Origin: a virus
Length of the DNA: 35,230 nt
Strand: one strand, 5' to 3'
IMG/VR virus record: IMGVR_UViG_3300048549_001764
Location: 1 to 35,230 of that record
Made by a program: the position numbers and the translations under genes. Below, piece by piece: positions 8,401 to 15,844 of the stretch; within the stretch, counting starts at the first letter, position 1; each line of letters starts with the position of its first letter. Below the pieces are notes generated by a model. That model did not search any database and was not told the origin of the DNA. It saw nothing but the letters and a program-made list of their open reading frames with translations.

Positions 8401-10312
8401 CTCCTCCGTTATTACTACTAATAACGGCATCAGTATTATAGGTTGTATCAGTTATGTATAACGCTGGACCAACAGACTCTAAATGAAGAAGTCCAGAAGG
8501 ATTAGTAGCACCAATACCAACATTACCCCCCTCAAAAGCAAATCCATTATTGTGTTGATAAGTTAAACTAACAGGCGAAGCACCTCCTGCATCTCCAGTG
8601 CCCCAGAGTATACCTGCATACGCACCACCTGCACTTGGATATTCGTTCGTTAACTGATTGTATCCAGTATTAGAAGCAATAACAATATTATGGTCTTCGA
8701 TCTCTACAGTTTGAGTATTAACGATTGTTTCTGTACCATTAACTGTTAAATTTCCACCAACAACAAGATTTCTTTGTAAGCTTACATCTCCATCGTTATA
8801 GTAAATACTATTCGACGCACCTGTTTCCCAGTAAACATCTTTTCCTCCGAAAACGGTATGTATTTTATAATTATTATTTGGAACTTCCTGAGCAAACGTT
8901 ACGTGGTAACCGCTTGTTGATACGCCTGAAATACTATATGGAATGATTGCTCCTTCACCGTTAATTTCTAAATCGGTAGCAATTCTAGGGGCAGTATTAT
9001 AAATGTCAAGAAATTGAATAAATTGAGAAGATTCCCCGGAAGCTATAGAATTAATCAAAGCGTTAGGCACTTCGCTACTTCCTCCTCCGCCTCCTCCGCC
9101 TGGGTTAGCGCCAGCAACCCATTTTATTCCGTTCCATTTTATGATATCATCAACGGCCGCAGGAGCAATTCCTCCAACTGCTCCATTTGAACCAAAATTA
9201 AATTCATTTTGTAAAGTAAAAGATCCGTCCACATTTACAGATCCGTTTACATCTAAAGAATAAGAAGGATTGGTCGTACCAATTCCAACATTTCCGCCAT
9301 CTTCTATAAAAATACCATTACCACCATCATCTTGCAAGCTCAAGCCGTCAGCGTTGATGGCTCTTACCGCATCAGTTTGTATATGTTTTCCGCCGACAAC
9401 CTGCAAACTTTCACTTGATTGCCAGAAGTTTGATCCTTCAACATATTCAAATGTTTTTTGAGCATTATTAGAATCATTGACTATAATTCCTCCTCGATTA
9501 CTAGTCAACGAATTTCCTTGAGAATTAATTTCTATATGATCTCCTGATATCAAAAAGTCTTCTACATTAAATGTTCCAGTTGTTCCTTTTACAAAAAATT
9601 CTCCATTTATATTTGTAGAACCATTAACATCTAAAGCGTAAGAAGGGTCTTGCAAACCAATACCAACATTTCCTTGATTGTAATAAATTTCTCCTTGAGT
9701 TGATCCGTCTGTCCATTTACCAAGAACCGATGAGTCTCCAGTTAAAACAGAATTTCCATCAACAAATAAACCTTCTGAAAAATTACCGCTTCCATCAACA
9801 TCAAAATCTGCAACAGGACTTGTTTTATTTACTCCTACTTTTCCGTTTGAGATAGTGATGCCTGTTTCTGTAGAATCTAATAAATTTAAACTACTTGAGC
9901 TTTGTAATTGTTCTCCTATAAATTTTTTACCATTTTCAAGCTGAACGTTTTGATTGAATTCCCAAGCATCATCACTTGTGCCATCGGCACCCGTAACAAA
10001 TGTTATTGTTTTATCTGTCGCTCCTTTTACTGTAATGCCTCCGCCATCAGCATGTGCATCTGAAGTGGCGCCAACACCAAGAGATATATTTTTATCATCT
10101 AGATCAATTGTTGTTTGATTGATTGTCGTAAAATCACCCTTAACAGTTAGATCGCCATCTATTTGAGTGTTGCCAGTGACATGAAAGTCGGCTTCTGGAT
10201 GAGTGGTTCCGATACCAAGCTTGCCGCCGCTAATACCTACCGTAATTTCAGTTTCTGTTTCAACAAAAGAGTTTTGTCCGCTTTTAATTAAATATACTTG
10301 ATTTTGATCCAT
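5432..10312 (-). CDS. Giant tail fibre with about 15 GNVGIGTT repeats and C-terminal S74 chaperone
   Basis: A 1626-residue fibre, the largest gene in the window. It carries about 15 versions of the G-x-V-G-I-G-T-T-x-P repeat, each followed by a KLxI-type strand and a variable 50-90 residue insert. Residues about 30-130 and again about 520-590 contain a 'GDLTVKG...INQTTIDLDDKNISLGV' type block, also found repeated in other phage fibres. A glycine run (GGGGGGGSS) near residue 410 looks like a hinge. The C-terminal 136 residues are an S74 chaperone, with TSDDRLKHKE near 1491, then AGVIAQQVL and LDYNSLFTYAIAAIQEQQ. It is probably a long trimeric fibre whose chaperone is cleaved after folding. The ATG has no Shine-Dalgarno and is preceded by a 61-nt gap that may hold a promoter. 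Confidence 0.92.
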   Translation of the reverse strand: MDQNQVYLIKSGQNSFVETETEITVGISGGKLGIGTTHPEADFHVTGNTQIDGDLTVKGDFTTINQTTIDLDDKNISLGVGATSDAHADGGGITVKGATDKTITFVTGADGTSDDAWEFNQNVQLENGKKFIGEQLQSSSSLNLLDSTETGITISNGKVGVNKTSPVADFDVDGSGNFSEGLFVDGNSVLTGDSSVLGKWTDGSTQGEIYYNQGNVGIGLQDPSYALDVNGSTNINGEFFVKGTTGTFNVEDFLISGDHIEINSQGNSLTSNRGGIIVNDSNNAQKTFEYVEGSNFWQSSESLQVVGGKHIQTDAVRAINADGLSLQDDGGNGIFIEDGGNVGIGTTNPSYSLDVNGSVNVDGSFTLQNEFNFGSNGAVGGIAPAAVDDIIKWNGIKWVAGANPGGGGGGGSSEVPNALINSIASGESSQFIQFLDIYNTAPRIATDLEINGEGAIIPYSISGVSTSGYHVTFAQEVPNNNYKIHTVFGGKDVYWETGASNSIYYNDGDVSLQRNLVVGGNLTVNGTETIVNTQTVEIEDHNIVIASNTGYNQLTNEYPSAGGAYAGILWGTGDAGGASPVSLTYQHNNGFAFEGGNVGIGATNPSGLLHLESVGPALYITDTTYNTDAVISSNNGGDIILNADLNNVSDSNNPSKIQFKIDGDHVMLIRDGNVGIGTTNPDRNLVIDAGANSGPVRLIARSTDEACAIQIRNSANTATLTQLGANVDSYFNGGNVGIGTTNPNVKLHIEDTTADDITSGAGRSGAVLRLTHNANWQSSYNTGGSTPDFLGGIEFESTDISSGTGVRTAIKTTVDHYANLNSLAFYTAPSSTAGVLERMRIDSSGNVGIGTTSPSSKLHITATHSDTNSIDNLLTLEAVEKSGQNLEAGDGLGILFKVPVGNNETSAIGARIAAVKEGGTENATSTELVFEVSQQDETLDEAMRIDRDGNVGIGTTDPSAKLEVLQSSETNTLTEVASFLGGNYSSVSNAESFKFFHQTTSLNTNRGVAFKSVNGSLQIQTIVSSSNTSASNNISLQPDGGNVGIGTTSPDVKLHILTASSAEFALKAYNSTSTGHGAFIKGGGSSGQFRLKVESSENTDAPFVVTGDGNVGIGTTNPTGILHLEGPLPNLKIRSTSDWSATTGPVINLQGKNSSGATKYFGGIKAYSLGTDKGELAFNIRKDNIKTDLEAMRINSSGNVGIGTTNAGSKLDIYDSTAQDNAWNTLAKFRPGLDDAPAEASIYIQSYPSTTITADRKTGIQSMTNNNTAVPLIINKDGGNVGIGTTNPIANLEIFSAVKPIIRLTGTGNNALNTNFGEIQFYNRDGSGDGPNVAASIHAQSHSSTGAGGSLVFSTEAAPAGAATEGQPAEPRMTILSDGNVGIGTTSPAANLHIDASAPEFRLSQSGTAKVRLRTTGDNYINTGQNLGIGTTSPVVKLHIKGSEQSILGHRETTTASHDLFTLNSDVGSVNSTKFKIEADGKAYTGASLLTSDDRLKHKEQEIFEAIETLSKITPKKYIKTSNLYEPNHDLQFDENGNPIDENGDLVPHHIEAGVIAQQVLNIPELKFLVREEKLDEDGNTVWPYSLDYNSLFTYAIAAIQEQQTIIEDLKSQNASLESRISALES
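5484..5518 (-). repeat. 35-bp repeat shared with 1141-1175
   Basis: Identical to 1141-1175; it encodes the same coiled-coil stretch near the C-terminus of the S74 chaperone of the large fibre. Confidence 0.85.
6010..10225 (-). repeat. DNA repeat array encoding GNVGIGTT motifs in the giant fibre
   Basis: About 15 copies of a 25-30 bp unit are spaced at roughly 200-330 bp, with tighter conservation on the left part (6010-8300). Exact copies of TAGTACCAATACCTACGTTG (plus strand) begin at 6158, 6458, 6700, 7171, 7759, 8092 and 8278, with near copies at 6018, 6965, 7446 and 8507. Copies beyond 9.2 kb are more diverged. The units between repeats are unlike each other in sequence. Confidence 0.85.
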
Positions 10313-10373
10313 GATAAATAAAGGTTTACTTGTGTGCGATTGAGCTCATTCAATGATATACACAATACCATAT
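10313..10373 (-). promoter_or_regulatory. Fibre-gene leader with possible promoter
   Basis: This is the only gap over 15 nt inside the left arm. On the minus strand it contains GTGTATATCATTG, with a TATCAT hexamer at 10358-10353, the same -10 variant seen upstream of the portal and two right-arm genes. No good -35 lies 17 nt upstream. The fibre start codon is about 40 nt downstream, so unlike the others this would give a leadered mRNA. A weak hyphenated repeat (ATTGA/TCAAT around GAGCTC) lies in the leader. A terminator for the sugar block was looked for and not seen. Confidence 0.25.
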
Positions 10374-12545
10374 TCAACTAGAAACAAAATACTTCATGAA
10401 TATAGTTTTCAATTGAATAGGATACGCCATAAAATGAACTATAAAAGTTTCATCGTTAATCATTCTTGGCTCTGTATTAAATTGATTCATTGGAAATATT
10501 TTTCTATTATGCCCAAAGCCATCGCTTTTCTTTAAAATTTCACATAAAATTTCTTGATCTCCTCCGCTAGCATATAATGAAGATTTATCTCCATTAAAAT
10601 CGCGCCATTTTTTGAGTATGTTTTTTGTATAATTGTGATTTCTAAAAATTATTACTCCGCTATTAAACATAGATCCCTTTGGTAGGTTTTTATTGTTAGT
10701 ACCTATATCTTCACAAGCGACTATTTTTTTCGTTTTCGTGCATCTTGATAATATATCTTCAAATCTTTTTTCTGGATTAAACACTAAAGTATCTGAATCC
10801 ATCCAAACAATATCATCGTGATCATCAAAATGATTCAATATAGCTTGAGCTTTTGACCAATTTGGACTTGAGTTTTGTTCGATCTTTTCGCGGTATACAT
10901 AAAAAGTATAATTATTTTTTTCGCAGTATTTTTTAATATTTTGTTCAGAATACACCGCATAGTCAGAAATTTCTGGGGTATACAAACTTACAATAGCAAT
11001 ACTTTTGCCAGGATTATATACAGAAAATTTTTCTTTCGGCGTTTCAGGCTTAGGCATTTCTTGGTGAATATATTTCAAAAAATCGTAATCTTTGAAATTA
11101 ACCCATTCATTTTTTAGTTTTGTAAGTTCGCTTTTTTTATTTTCTAAATTTTTATCTATTTTGATTTCTGGCTCAGGAGAAATTTCTAAATCATAGATCT
11201 CATAACTAAAATTATTTACTCCCGCAAAACAAAAAAGGCTATCAAGTTTTTTATTTAAAATAATTCCTGAACAATATGAATTTTTATTTGGTATATCAAT
11301 ACTTTCTGAGCTAATAATATTTATTTGATCATTGTTTACAGAAAATTTGACCAGATTATATTTATAATCCACATTATCTTTTTGATGACAAAGCATAACA
11401 TATTTATTTTCTTCAAATAATATTGGTTGACAAGAATTGCGCCATTCACATTTTTTTGTTTCATCAAGCAAATTTTTATTATTAATTCCAAAATTTCCAT
11501 CTTTTGAAAATTCGTATACCAAAGGAAACATGCTTAGTATTGTAAATGCACCCGAACTTGTTTTTAAACCCATCCAATTTTTTTGATTTTCCTGCGACAC
11601 CTCTAAATCGCATAACATTTTTAAAAATAAAATTTTACCTTGAGTGAAATTTACCTCGCAGAGACCTGGATTATAAGGAGGAAATCCTTTCCAGAATTTT
11701 TCAGTTAATGCAGTGCAGGTAGCTTTGGCGCAAATATCTCCATTTGAGTTTTTGTATTCAGAATTTTCTATCAATCTTATATCTTCAATCACAACAACCC
11801 CCGAATCTTTAGCGTCTATTCTATAGTAATCCCAATATTCAATATTATTCGCGCAAAACTTTAATTGCTTAAATTCTATTTTATTTAAATCTTCATCAAA
11901 AACTTTCATCCAATAAGAAGCTCTGGTATAAATAAGAGACTGAACCATCCCAATTTTACCGCTATTAATGTCATCTATTTGTTCTCCAAAATCTTCTCCC
12001 CTGAATACTCCATAATATTTATTATCAATATTCAAAACCGATGGATTACTTAGCTTTAGTAAACTTTCAATTTTTTTTGGTTTTTGATTTATTTTTTCAA
12101 CAATTTCATTTGTCAATTTTTTTTTAAAACTTTTCCACCATAATTTAATTTTGATATTATATTCTTCTAATGATTGATTATTTTCTAGCAGACGATTAAT
12201 TTCCTGAGAAGCTTCCTTCCAAGAGGAAACTTCTATCAGTGGATGGTCTTTGAGCATGTATTTCCAATATTTACTTTTTTCTATAATAGGAATACTTCCA
12301 ACCTCTAAGGCTTCATACAGTCTAAATGTATCAACAGAAGAGTTTCCTGCGGGACACGGAATAAAAATAGAATTAGACAATATATCTTTATATTCTTTAG
12401 TGCTCAATGAATCACTCGATTGCCAACCAGATGCAACATTACAATAATATTCTCCCTTACAAAATTTAAGGTCATTTATCATTTTTGATCTAATTCCCTG
12501 AGCATGAACTTGCCCCATAAAACTCCATGTATATTTTTTATTCAT
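10374..12545 (-). CDS. Multidomain glycosyltransferase: C-terminal half of exostosin (GT47)-like domain, propeller-like middle, GT34-like domain
   Basis: A 723-residue protein with three parts. Residues about 5-140 match the C-terminal half of bacterial exostosin-like domains: YTWSFMGQ, SGWQSSDSLSTKEY, FIPCPAGNSSVDTFRLYEAL, EVGSIPIIE. The N-terminal half of that domain is missing here and appears at the end of the gene at 13275-15173. Residues about 165-465 resemble a five-bladed propeller of the GH43/GH130 style (VVIEDIRLIE near 252-260, later CQPILFEENKYVMLCHQK); this is a low-certainty call. Residues about 514-723 resemble GT34 galactosyl/mannosyltransferases with DxD in IVWMDSDTLVF (583-585), then FNSGVIIFRN, ASGGDQEIL and IVHFMAY. 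The start overlaps the previous stop by ATGA. It is very AT-rich compared with the fibre genes. Confidence 0.75.
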   Translation of the reverse strand: MNKKYTWSFMGQVHAQGIRSKMINDLKFCKGEYYCNVASGWQSSDSLSTKEYKDILSNSIFIPCPAGNSSVDTFRLYEALEVGSIPIIEKSKYWKYMLKDHPLIEVSSWKEASQEINRLLENNQSLEEYNIKIKLWWKSFKKKLTNEIVEKINQKPKKIESLLKLSNPSVLNIDNKYYGVFRGEDFGEQIDDINSGKIGMVQSLIYTRASYWMKVFDEDLNKIEFKQLKFCANNIEYWDYYRIDAKDSGVVVIEDIRLIENSEYKNSNGDICAKATCTALTEKFWKGFPPYNPGLCEVNFTQGKILFLKMLCDLEVSQENQKNWMGLKTSSGAFTILSMFPLVYEFSKDGNFGINNKNLLDETKKCEWRNSCQPILFEENKYVMLCHQKDNVDYKYNLVKFSVNNDQINIISSESIDIPNKNSYCSGIILNKKLDSLFCFAGVNNFSYEIYDLEISPEPEIKIDKNLENKKSELTKLKNEWVNFKDYDFLKYIHQEMPKPETPKEKFSVYNPGKSIAIVSLYTPEISDYAVYSEQNIKKYCEKNNYTFYVYREKIEQNSSPNWSKAQAILNHFDDHDDIVWMDSDTLVFNPEKRFEDILSRCTKTKKIVACEDIGTNNKNLPKGSMFNSGVIIFRNHNYTKNILKKWRDFNGDKSSLYASGGDQEILCEILKKSDGFGHNRKIFPMNQFNTEPRMINDETFIVHFMAYPIQLKTIFMKYFVSS

Positions 12546-13282
12546 TTATAAGCTCGACCATCTAATGTATTTAATATACTGATGTTATTTTCTCTTATTT
12601 TAACAGTTAATAATTTTTCATTTAATATGGCTTTAGTTTTATTCTTGAACAATTGAATATCAGAATTTATATCAAACCTACCGTGCCACTGATAAGTTAA
12701 CCAGTTGTATATGTGAGTTTTTAAACCTTTGTTTAATTTATCACTACTCATAAAAAAATCCAGGCTTTTAGCTATATCCTCAACCTCAAATAAGTGACTA
12801 TTATCTATATCGACATTCTCAAACAAAGATCTTGGCGCAGCAAAACAATTAGTGCATATCCAGGACCTAACATCATAATCCATAAAATACATTTCATGTT
12901 CAACCATATCAAGTCTTCCGCAGAATATTGAATTTGAAAAACTATGATCCAAGATTTCTTCAAGCATATTTAATTCAAGCATTTTATGATCCCTGTATGA
13001 AGTCAAAGAATCATTTAAAAATAAAACTAAATCGCAATCAATATTGTTTTTAACATAATCTAAACCTTTTTGCCATCCAGAAAATTCCCAGTTAGAATTA
13101 TCTCCAGGTAAAACAAATACGTTATCAAATTTTTGTACGCCCCCGCTTTCTACTTTATTGTCTATTAAAAAATATTGCTTATCGTAAGACAATTTATTTA
13201 AATGCCCAAAAACATAAGGAAAAGAATAAGGGTATTTATCTTTATCATATTGTAAATATATTATAGCAATTTTTTTATTCAT
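12542..13282 (-). CDS. GT-A-like glycosyltransferase inserted between two halves of an exostosin-like domain
   Basis: A 246-residue protein, probably a nucleotide-sugar transferase with a GT-A fold. The visible signature is NWEFSGWQKGLDYV (residues about 64-77) followed by CDLVLFLNDS (83-92). That combination is seen in rhamnan-synthesis-type and related glycosyltransferases. A Cys/Trp-rich middle (RSWICTNCFAAPRSLF) probably builds the acceptor side. The start ATGAATAA overlaps the upstream stop by 8 nt and its own stop overlaps the next ATG by 4 nt. It lies exactly between two genes that each carry half of one exostosin domain, so it looks like a later insertion. Donor and acceptor are unknown. 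Confidence 0.62.
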   Translation of the reverse strand: MNKKIAIIYLQYDKDKYPYSFPYVFGHLNKLSYDKQYFLIDNKVESGGVQKFDNVFVLPGDNSNWEFSGWQKGLDYVKNNIDCDLVLFLNDSLTSYRDHKMLELNMLEEILDHSFSNSIFCGRLDMVEHEMYFMDYDVRSWICTNCFAAPRSLFENVDIDNSHLFEVEDIAKSLDFFMSSDKLNKGLKTHIYNWLTYQWHGRFDINSDIQLFKNKTKAILNEKLLTVKIRENNISILNTLDGRAYK

Positions 13283-15173
13283 TCTTAAAGCCTTTTTTAT
13301 AACCCAAAGGAATAAAAGTTACATTTTTTGATTCTACATCTACTCTATAATACTGTCTAAATACATGCTTAAAATATTTATAATGACTTATTTCTGCGTG
13401 ACAATGCTCATCACTAAGATGAATCAAGCAACAATTTTTGTCTTTTAATTTTTTGAAATATTTTTCGCGCTTCTCTTTTTTGCTTTCAATTTGTGATCTA
13501 TATTTTTCTGGATATAAATTTAAATTACTTGCATATATATCGCTATAAACAATGCAAGCATTTTCGTATTGCTCATTCATTTCTGTATCATATACAATTT
13601 CTGGATCATTAAATAACTCAATTAAAAAGTCTTGCTCAAATAAATTATTTTCAGTGAATACAAGTTTTTGTCTTGAGTCTTGAAAAGTATCGAGCGCGTG
13701 TCTTAGATCTGAATTCTTATCTGGCTCAGGATTATTATTTTCCTCATGAAGTTGATGCGCCATTAAAGGATTAATATGCAATATTTTTTTGTAGTCAATT
13801 TTATTGACTAATGATATCATAAAAACATCTACAGCCTTATCCATGCCAACTTGCTCGCAGTATTTACATAAAAACACAGCAGCCTCCTTGCTTATAATAT
13901 AAGAGTTTGCATTCATGTGCCAAAAATGATCGTTCTGTATAAAATAATCATTTTTCTTTACTCTTAAAAATAAATCATTATGCTTTTCTAAAACTTCGTT
14001 ATATTTAATTTTGTTCCATGGTTGACACCCTCCTAGATAGCTAATCCATGCATTTTCGTCAAACTTTTTGTGATATGCTACATTCCAAAATTCATCAAAT
14101 CCATCTTTAAAAACTGTATCATCTTCAAGTATTAAATAGTTTCTTGATTTACTATCTTCGCTTAGTTTTTTCCATAATTTATAATGACTTAAAGCGCAGC
14201 ATATTTCAGCTTTTGTTCTCTCTTTCCATGTCTTCGGAAAAAGCATTTTGACTTCATCATTCAATTCTATAGTATTACAGTCTATAGCTGAAAATCTTTC
14301 AGCAAAAAAAGGCAAATTAATTAACATATGATTTAATCTATCTACACGTCTATCTAAATTTATAAAATAACTTTTAGATATATTTTTTAATTTTACGTTC
14401 ATTGACTTGTCTGGATATATTCCTATTTGATCTGTAATTTTTCCATTGCCCCTTACGAACCTTAATTCAAAATTATGAATTTTACCAATTTTTAAATTAT
14501 CCTCGCGAATACATTTCATTAAATATTTTTCTGCATGATAAAATTCTGGAGATTTTTTTAACCGAGAATACCTACAACAATAACCCTTCATCGCCTCTTT
14601 ATTTTTTATAACAGCAAACCTATCATTAACTCCGCCAAACCATCCATAATCAATTTGCGGCAAATTATCATAATATGGAACTAATATATCATAGTCATTA
14701 CTAAATTGACTAATATCAATAGGGTGAGTATGAAACAAATCGCTTCTAGAAAAAATATATAAATCATAATTTTTATCTAACTTAGAAAACTGATTATAAA
14801 AAAACTCAAGAGAATAAATTTGCTTTAATGAATTCTCAGTACTAATCTTTGAGTCTTCGCCCCAGGCACCACCAAATTGATTAATTAATTTTTCGCTTAA
14901 ATTTTTAATTTCTGAACAATCAATACTGTCAAGCTCGTCATAAAATGTATTTTTAAAATTAAAATATTTTTTAATTGATTGGTAGTAAATATTATTTTCC
15001 TCATCCTCAGATTCTTGCTGTCGAGGATTAGAGTATTTTAAATTCTTGCTGGTTACAAGGTGAAAATCAACATCGTGCGAATCGATATACCTGTAAACAT
15101 TTTCATTAAATGAATTAAATTGTTTTTCATTGAAATTCTTTACTTGTCCAAAAAATATATATGCAATTTTCAT
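13275..15173 (-). CDS. Fusion: N-terminal GT-like domain, GT25 (LPS) glycosyltransferase, and N-terminal half of an exostosin-like domain
   Basis: A 632-residue protein from ATG 15173, whose A is also the last base of the upstream stop (TGATG). A TTG one codon earlier is possible but less likely. Residues 1-260 look like a separate GT-A domain: MKIAYIFFGQVKNF, DLYIFSRSDLFH, DYGWFGGVNDRFAVI. Residues about 268-490 are a GT25-type domain with YFINLDRRVDRL, AERFSAIDC, EICCALSHYKLWKKL and the metal motif LILEDD (about 348-353). Residues about 505-632 match the N-terminal half of exostosin-like proteins (CLIHLSDEHC, YKYFKHVFRQYYR, FIPLGYKKGF), and then the frame stops. The missing half begins two genes downstream at 12545. 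GT25 enzymes commonly add sugars to LPS or capsule. Confidence 0.78.
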   Translation of the reverse strand: MKIAYIFFGQVKNFNEKQFNSFNENVYRYIDSHDVDFHLVTSKNLKYSNPRQQESEDEENNIYYQSIKKYFNFKNTFYDELDSIDCSEIKNLSEKLINQFGGAWGEDSKISTENSLKQIYSLEFFYNQFSKLDKNYDLYIFSRSDLFHTHPIDISQFSNDYDILVPYYDNLPQIDYGWFGGVNDRFAVIKNKEAMKGYCCRYSRLKKSPEFYHAEKYLMKCIREDNLKIGKIHNFELRFVRGNGKITDQIGIYPDKSMNVKLKNISKSYFINLDRRVDRLNHMLINLPFFAERFSAIDCNTIELNDEVKMLFPKTWKERTKAEICCALSHYKLWKKLSEDSKSRNYLILEDDTVFKDGFDEFWNVAYHKKFDENAWISYLGGCQPWNKIKYNEVLEKHNDLFLRVKKNDYFIQNDHFWHMNANSYIISKEAAVFLCKYCEQVGMDKAVDVFMISLVNKIDYKKILHINPLMAHQLHEENNNPEPDKNSDLRHALDTFQDSRQKLVFTENNLFEQDFLIELFNDPEIVYDTEMNEQYENACIVYSDIYASNLNLYPEKYRSQIESKKEKREKYFKKLKDKNCCLIHLSDEHCHAEISHYKYFKHVFRQYYRVDVESKNVTFIPLGYKKGFKNE

Positions 15174-15844
15174 CAATAACCTTCTCCACTAAAGCCATTT
15201 ATATCGGAAGATATATTATTATTTTCATCAATTCTTTGACCTATATAAGAACCGTACTCAAAGGGTGAATAAGCTGGGTATTCATTTTCTTTAATTCTTT
15301 CATTAGATCCATGAGACAAAAATAAATCTTTATATCTATCATGAAAAATTTTTAAAAACATCTGATCAGTTTTAAACTTTGGGTTTTTACTGCGATACAA
15401 ATTATTTAAATCGAAAAAAGCTTCTTGGCTTAAAGAGTTTTTAACTCCCCACATTCCCGCCATTACTGGCCAGTGATGTAATTCATGATCTACCATGGAA
15501 TGCAATGGTAAATCGCAATTTTCCCACTCTAATACCGCTTGATATTCTTTATCTGAAACCCTAGAATCCGCGTCTCTACTAACAGATATTTTTACATCAG
15601 GATTAAATATAGAAGAAAATCTTTCAAAAGCAAGGCTAAAGTCGCAACGATTAACAAAAATAATTTTACTTGCAAACTTATCAAGTTCGCAGATATATTT
15701 TTGCGGTACATTATTACCAAGATAAAACCAACTCTCCCAGTCTTTGTATAGTTTTTTTCCAATTAGCTTGGCGTTTTCTATCGCTCCAACGCAGTATGCG
15801 GGATGAGATCCCCACAAAGAAAATGAAACTACCTTTTTATTCAT
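15173..15844 (-). CDS. Putative glycosyltransferase with RDADSR (DxD) motif
   Basis: A 223-residue protein. The core KISVSRDADSRVSDKE (residues about 85-100) holds an Asp-x-Asp likely to bind a metal-nucleotide sugar. It is followed by AVLEWENC and HSMVDHELHHWPVMAGMWG. The pattern (D-x-DSR, EW, H-x-M-x-DH, GGMWG-like) recurs in small proteins of capsule and LPS gene clusters. The protein starts with ATGAATAA, overlapping the stop of the upstream DUF2827-like gene by 8 nt. Its stop shares a base with the GT25 fusion start. It is probably cytoplasmic, as no signal or membrane segment is seen. The transferase role is inferred from the motif and the neighbours. Confidence 0.6.
   Translation of the reverse strand: MNKKVVSFSLWGSHPAYCVGAIENAKLIGKKLYKDWESWFYLGNNVPQKYICELDKFASKIIFVNRCDFSLAFERFSSIFNPDVKISVSRDADSRVSDKEYQAVLEWENCDLPLHSMVDHELHHWPVMAGMWGVKNSLSQEAFFDLNNLYRSKNPKFKTDQMFLKIFHDRYKDLFLSHGSNERIKENEYPAYSPFEYGSYIGQRIDENNNISSDINGFSGEGY

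Noticed and set aside
1336-10000. Plus-strand open frames opposite the fibre genes
   Set aside because: They are short, without start signals, and are antisense shadows of the repeat-rich fibre coding sequence.
6010-10225. Regularly spaced near-identical 25-30 bp repeats resembling a CRISPR array
   Set aside because: Spacing is 200-330 bp, not 30-40, and the repeats lie in frame inside one long coding region where they encode the GNVGIGTT fibre repeat.
10313-10373. Terminator between the sugar block and the giant fibre
   Set aside because: Only a 5-bp hyphenated stem was found, and there is no following T-run on the minus strand.
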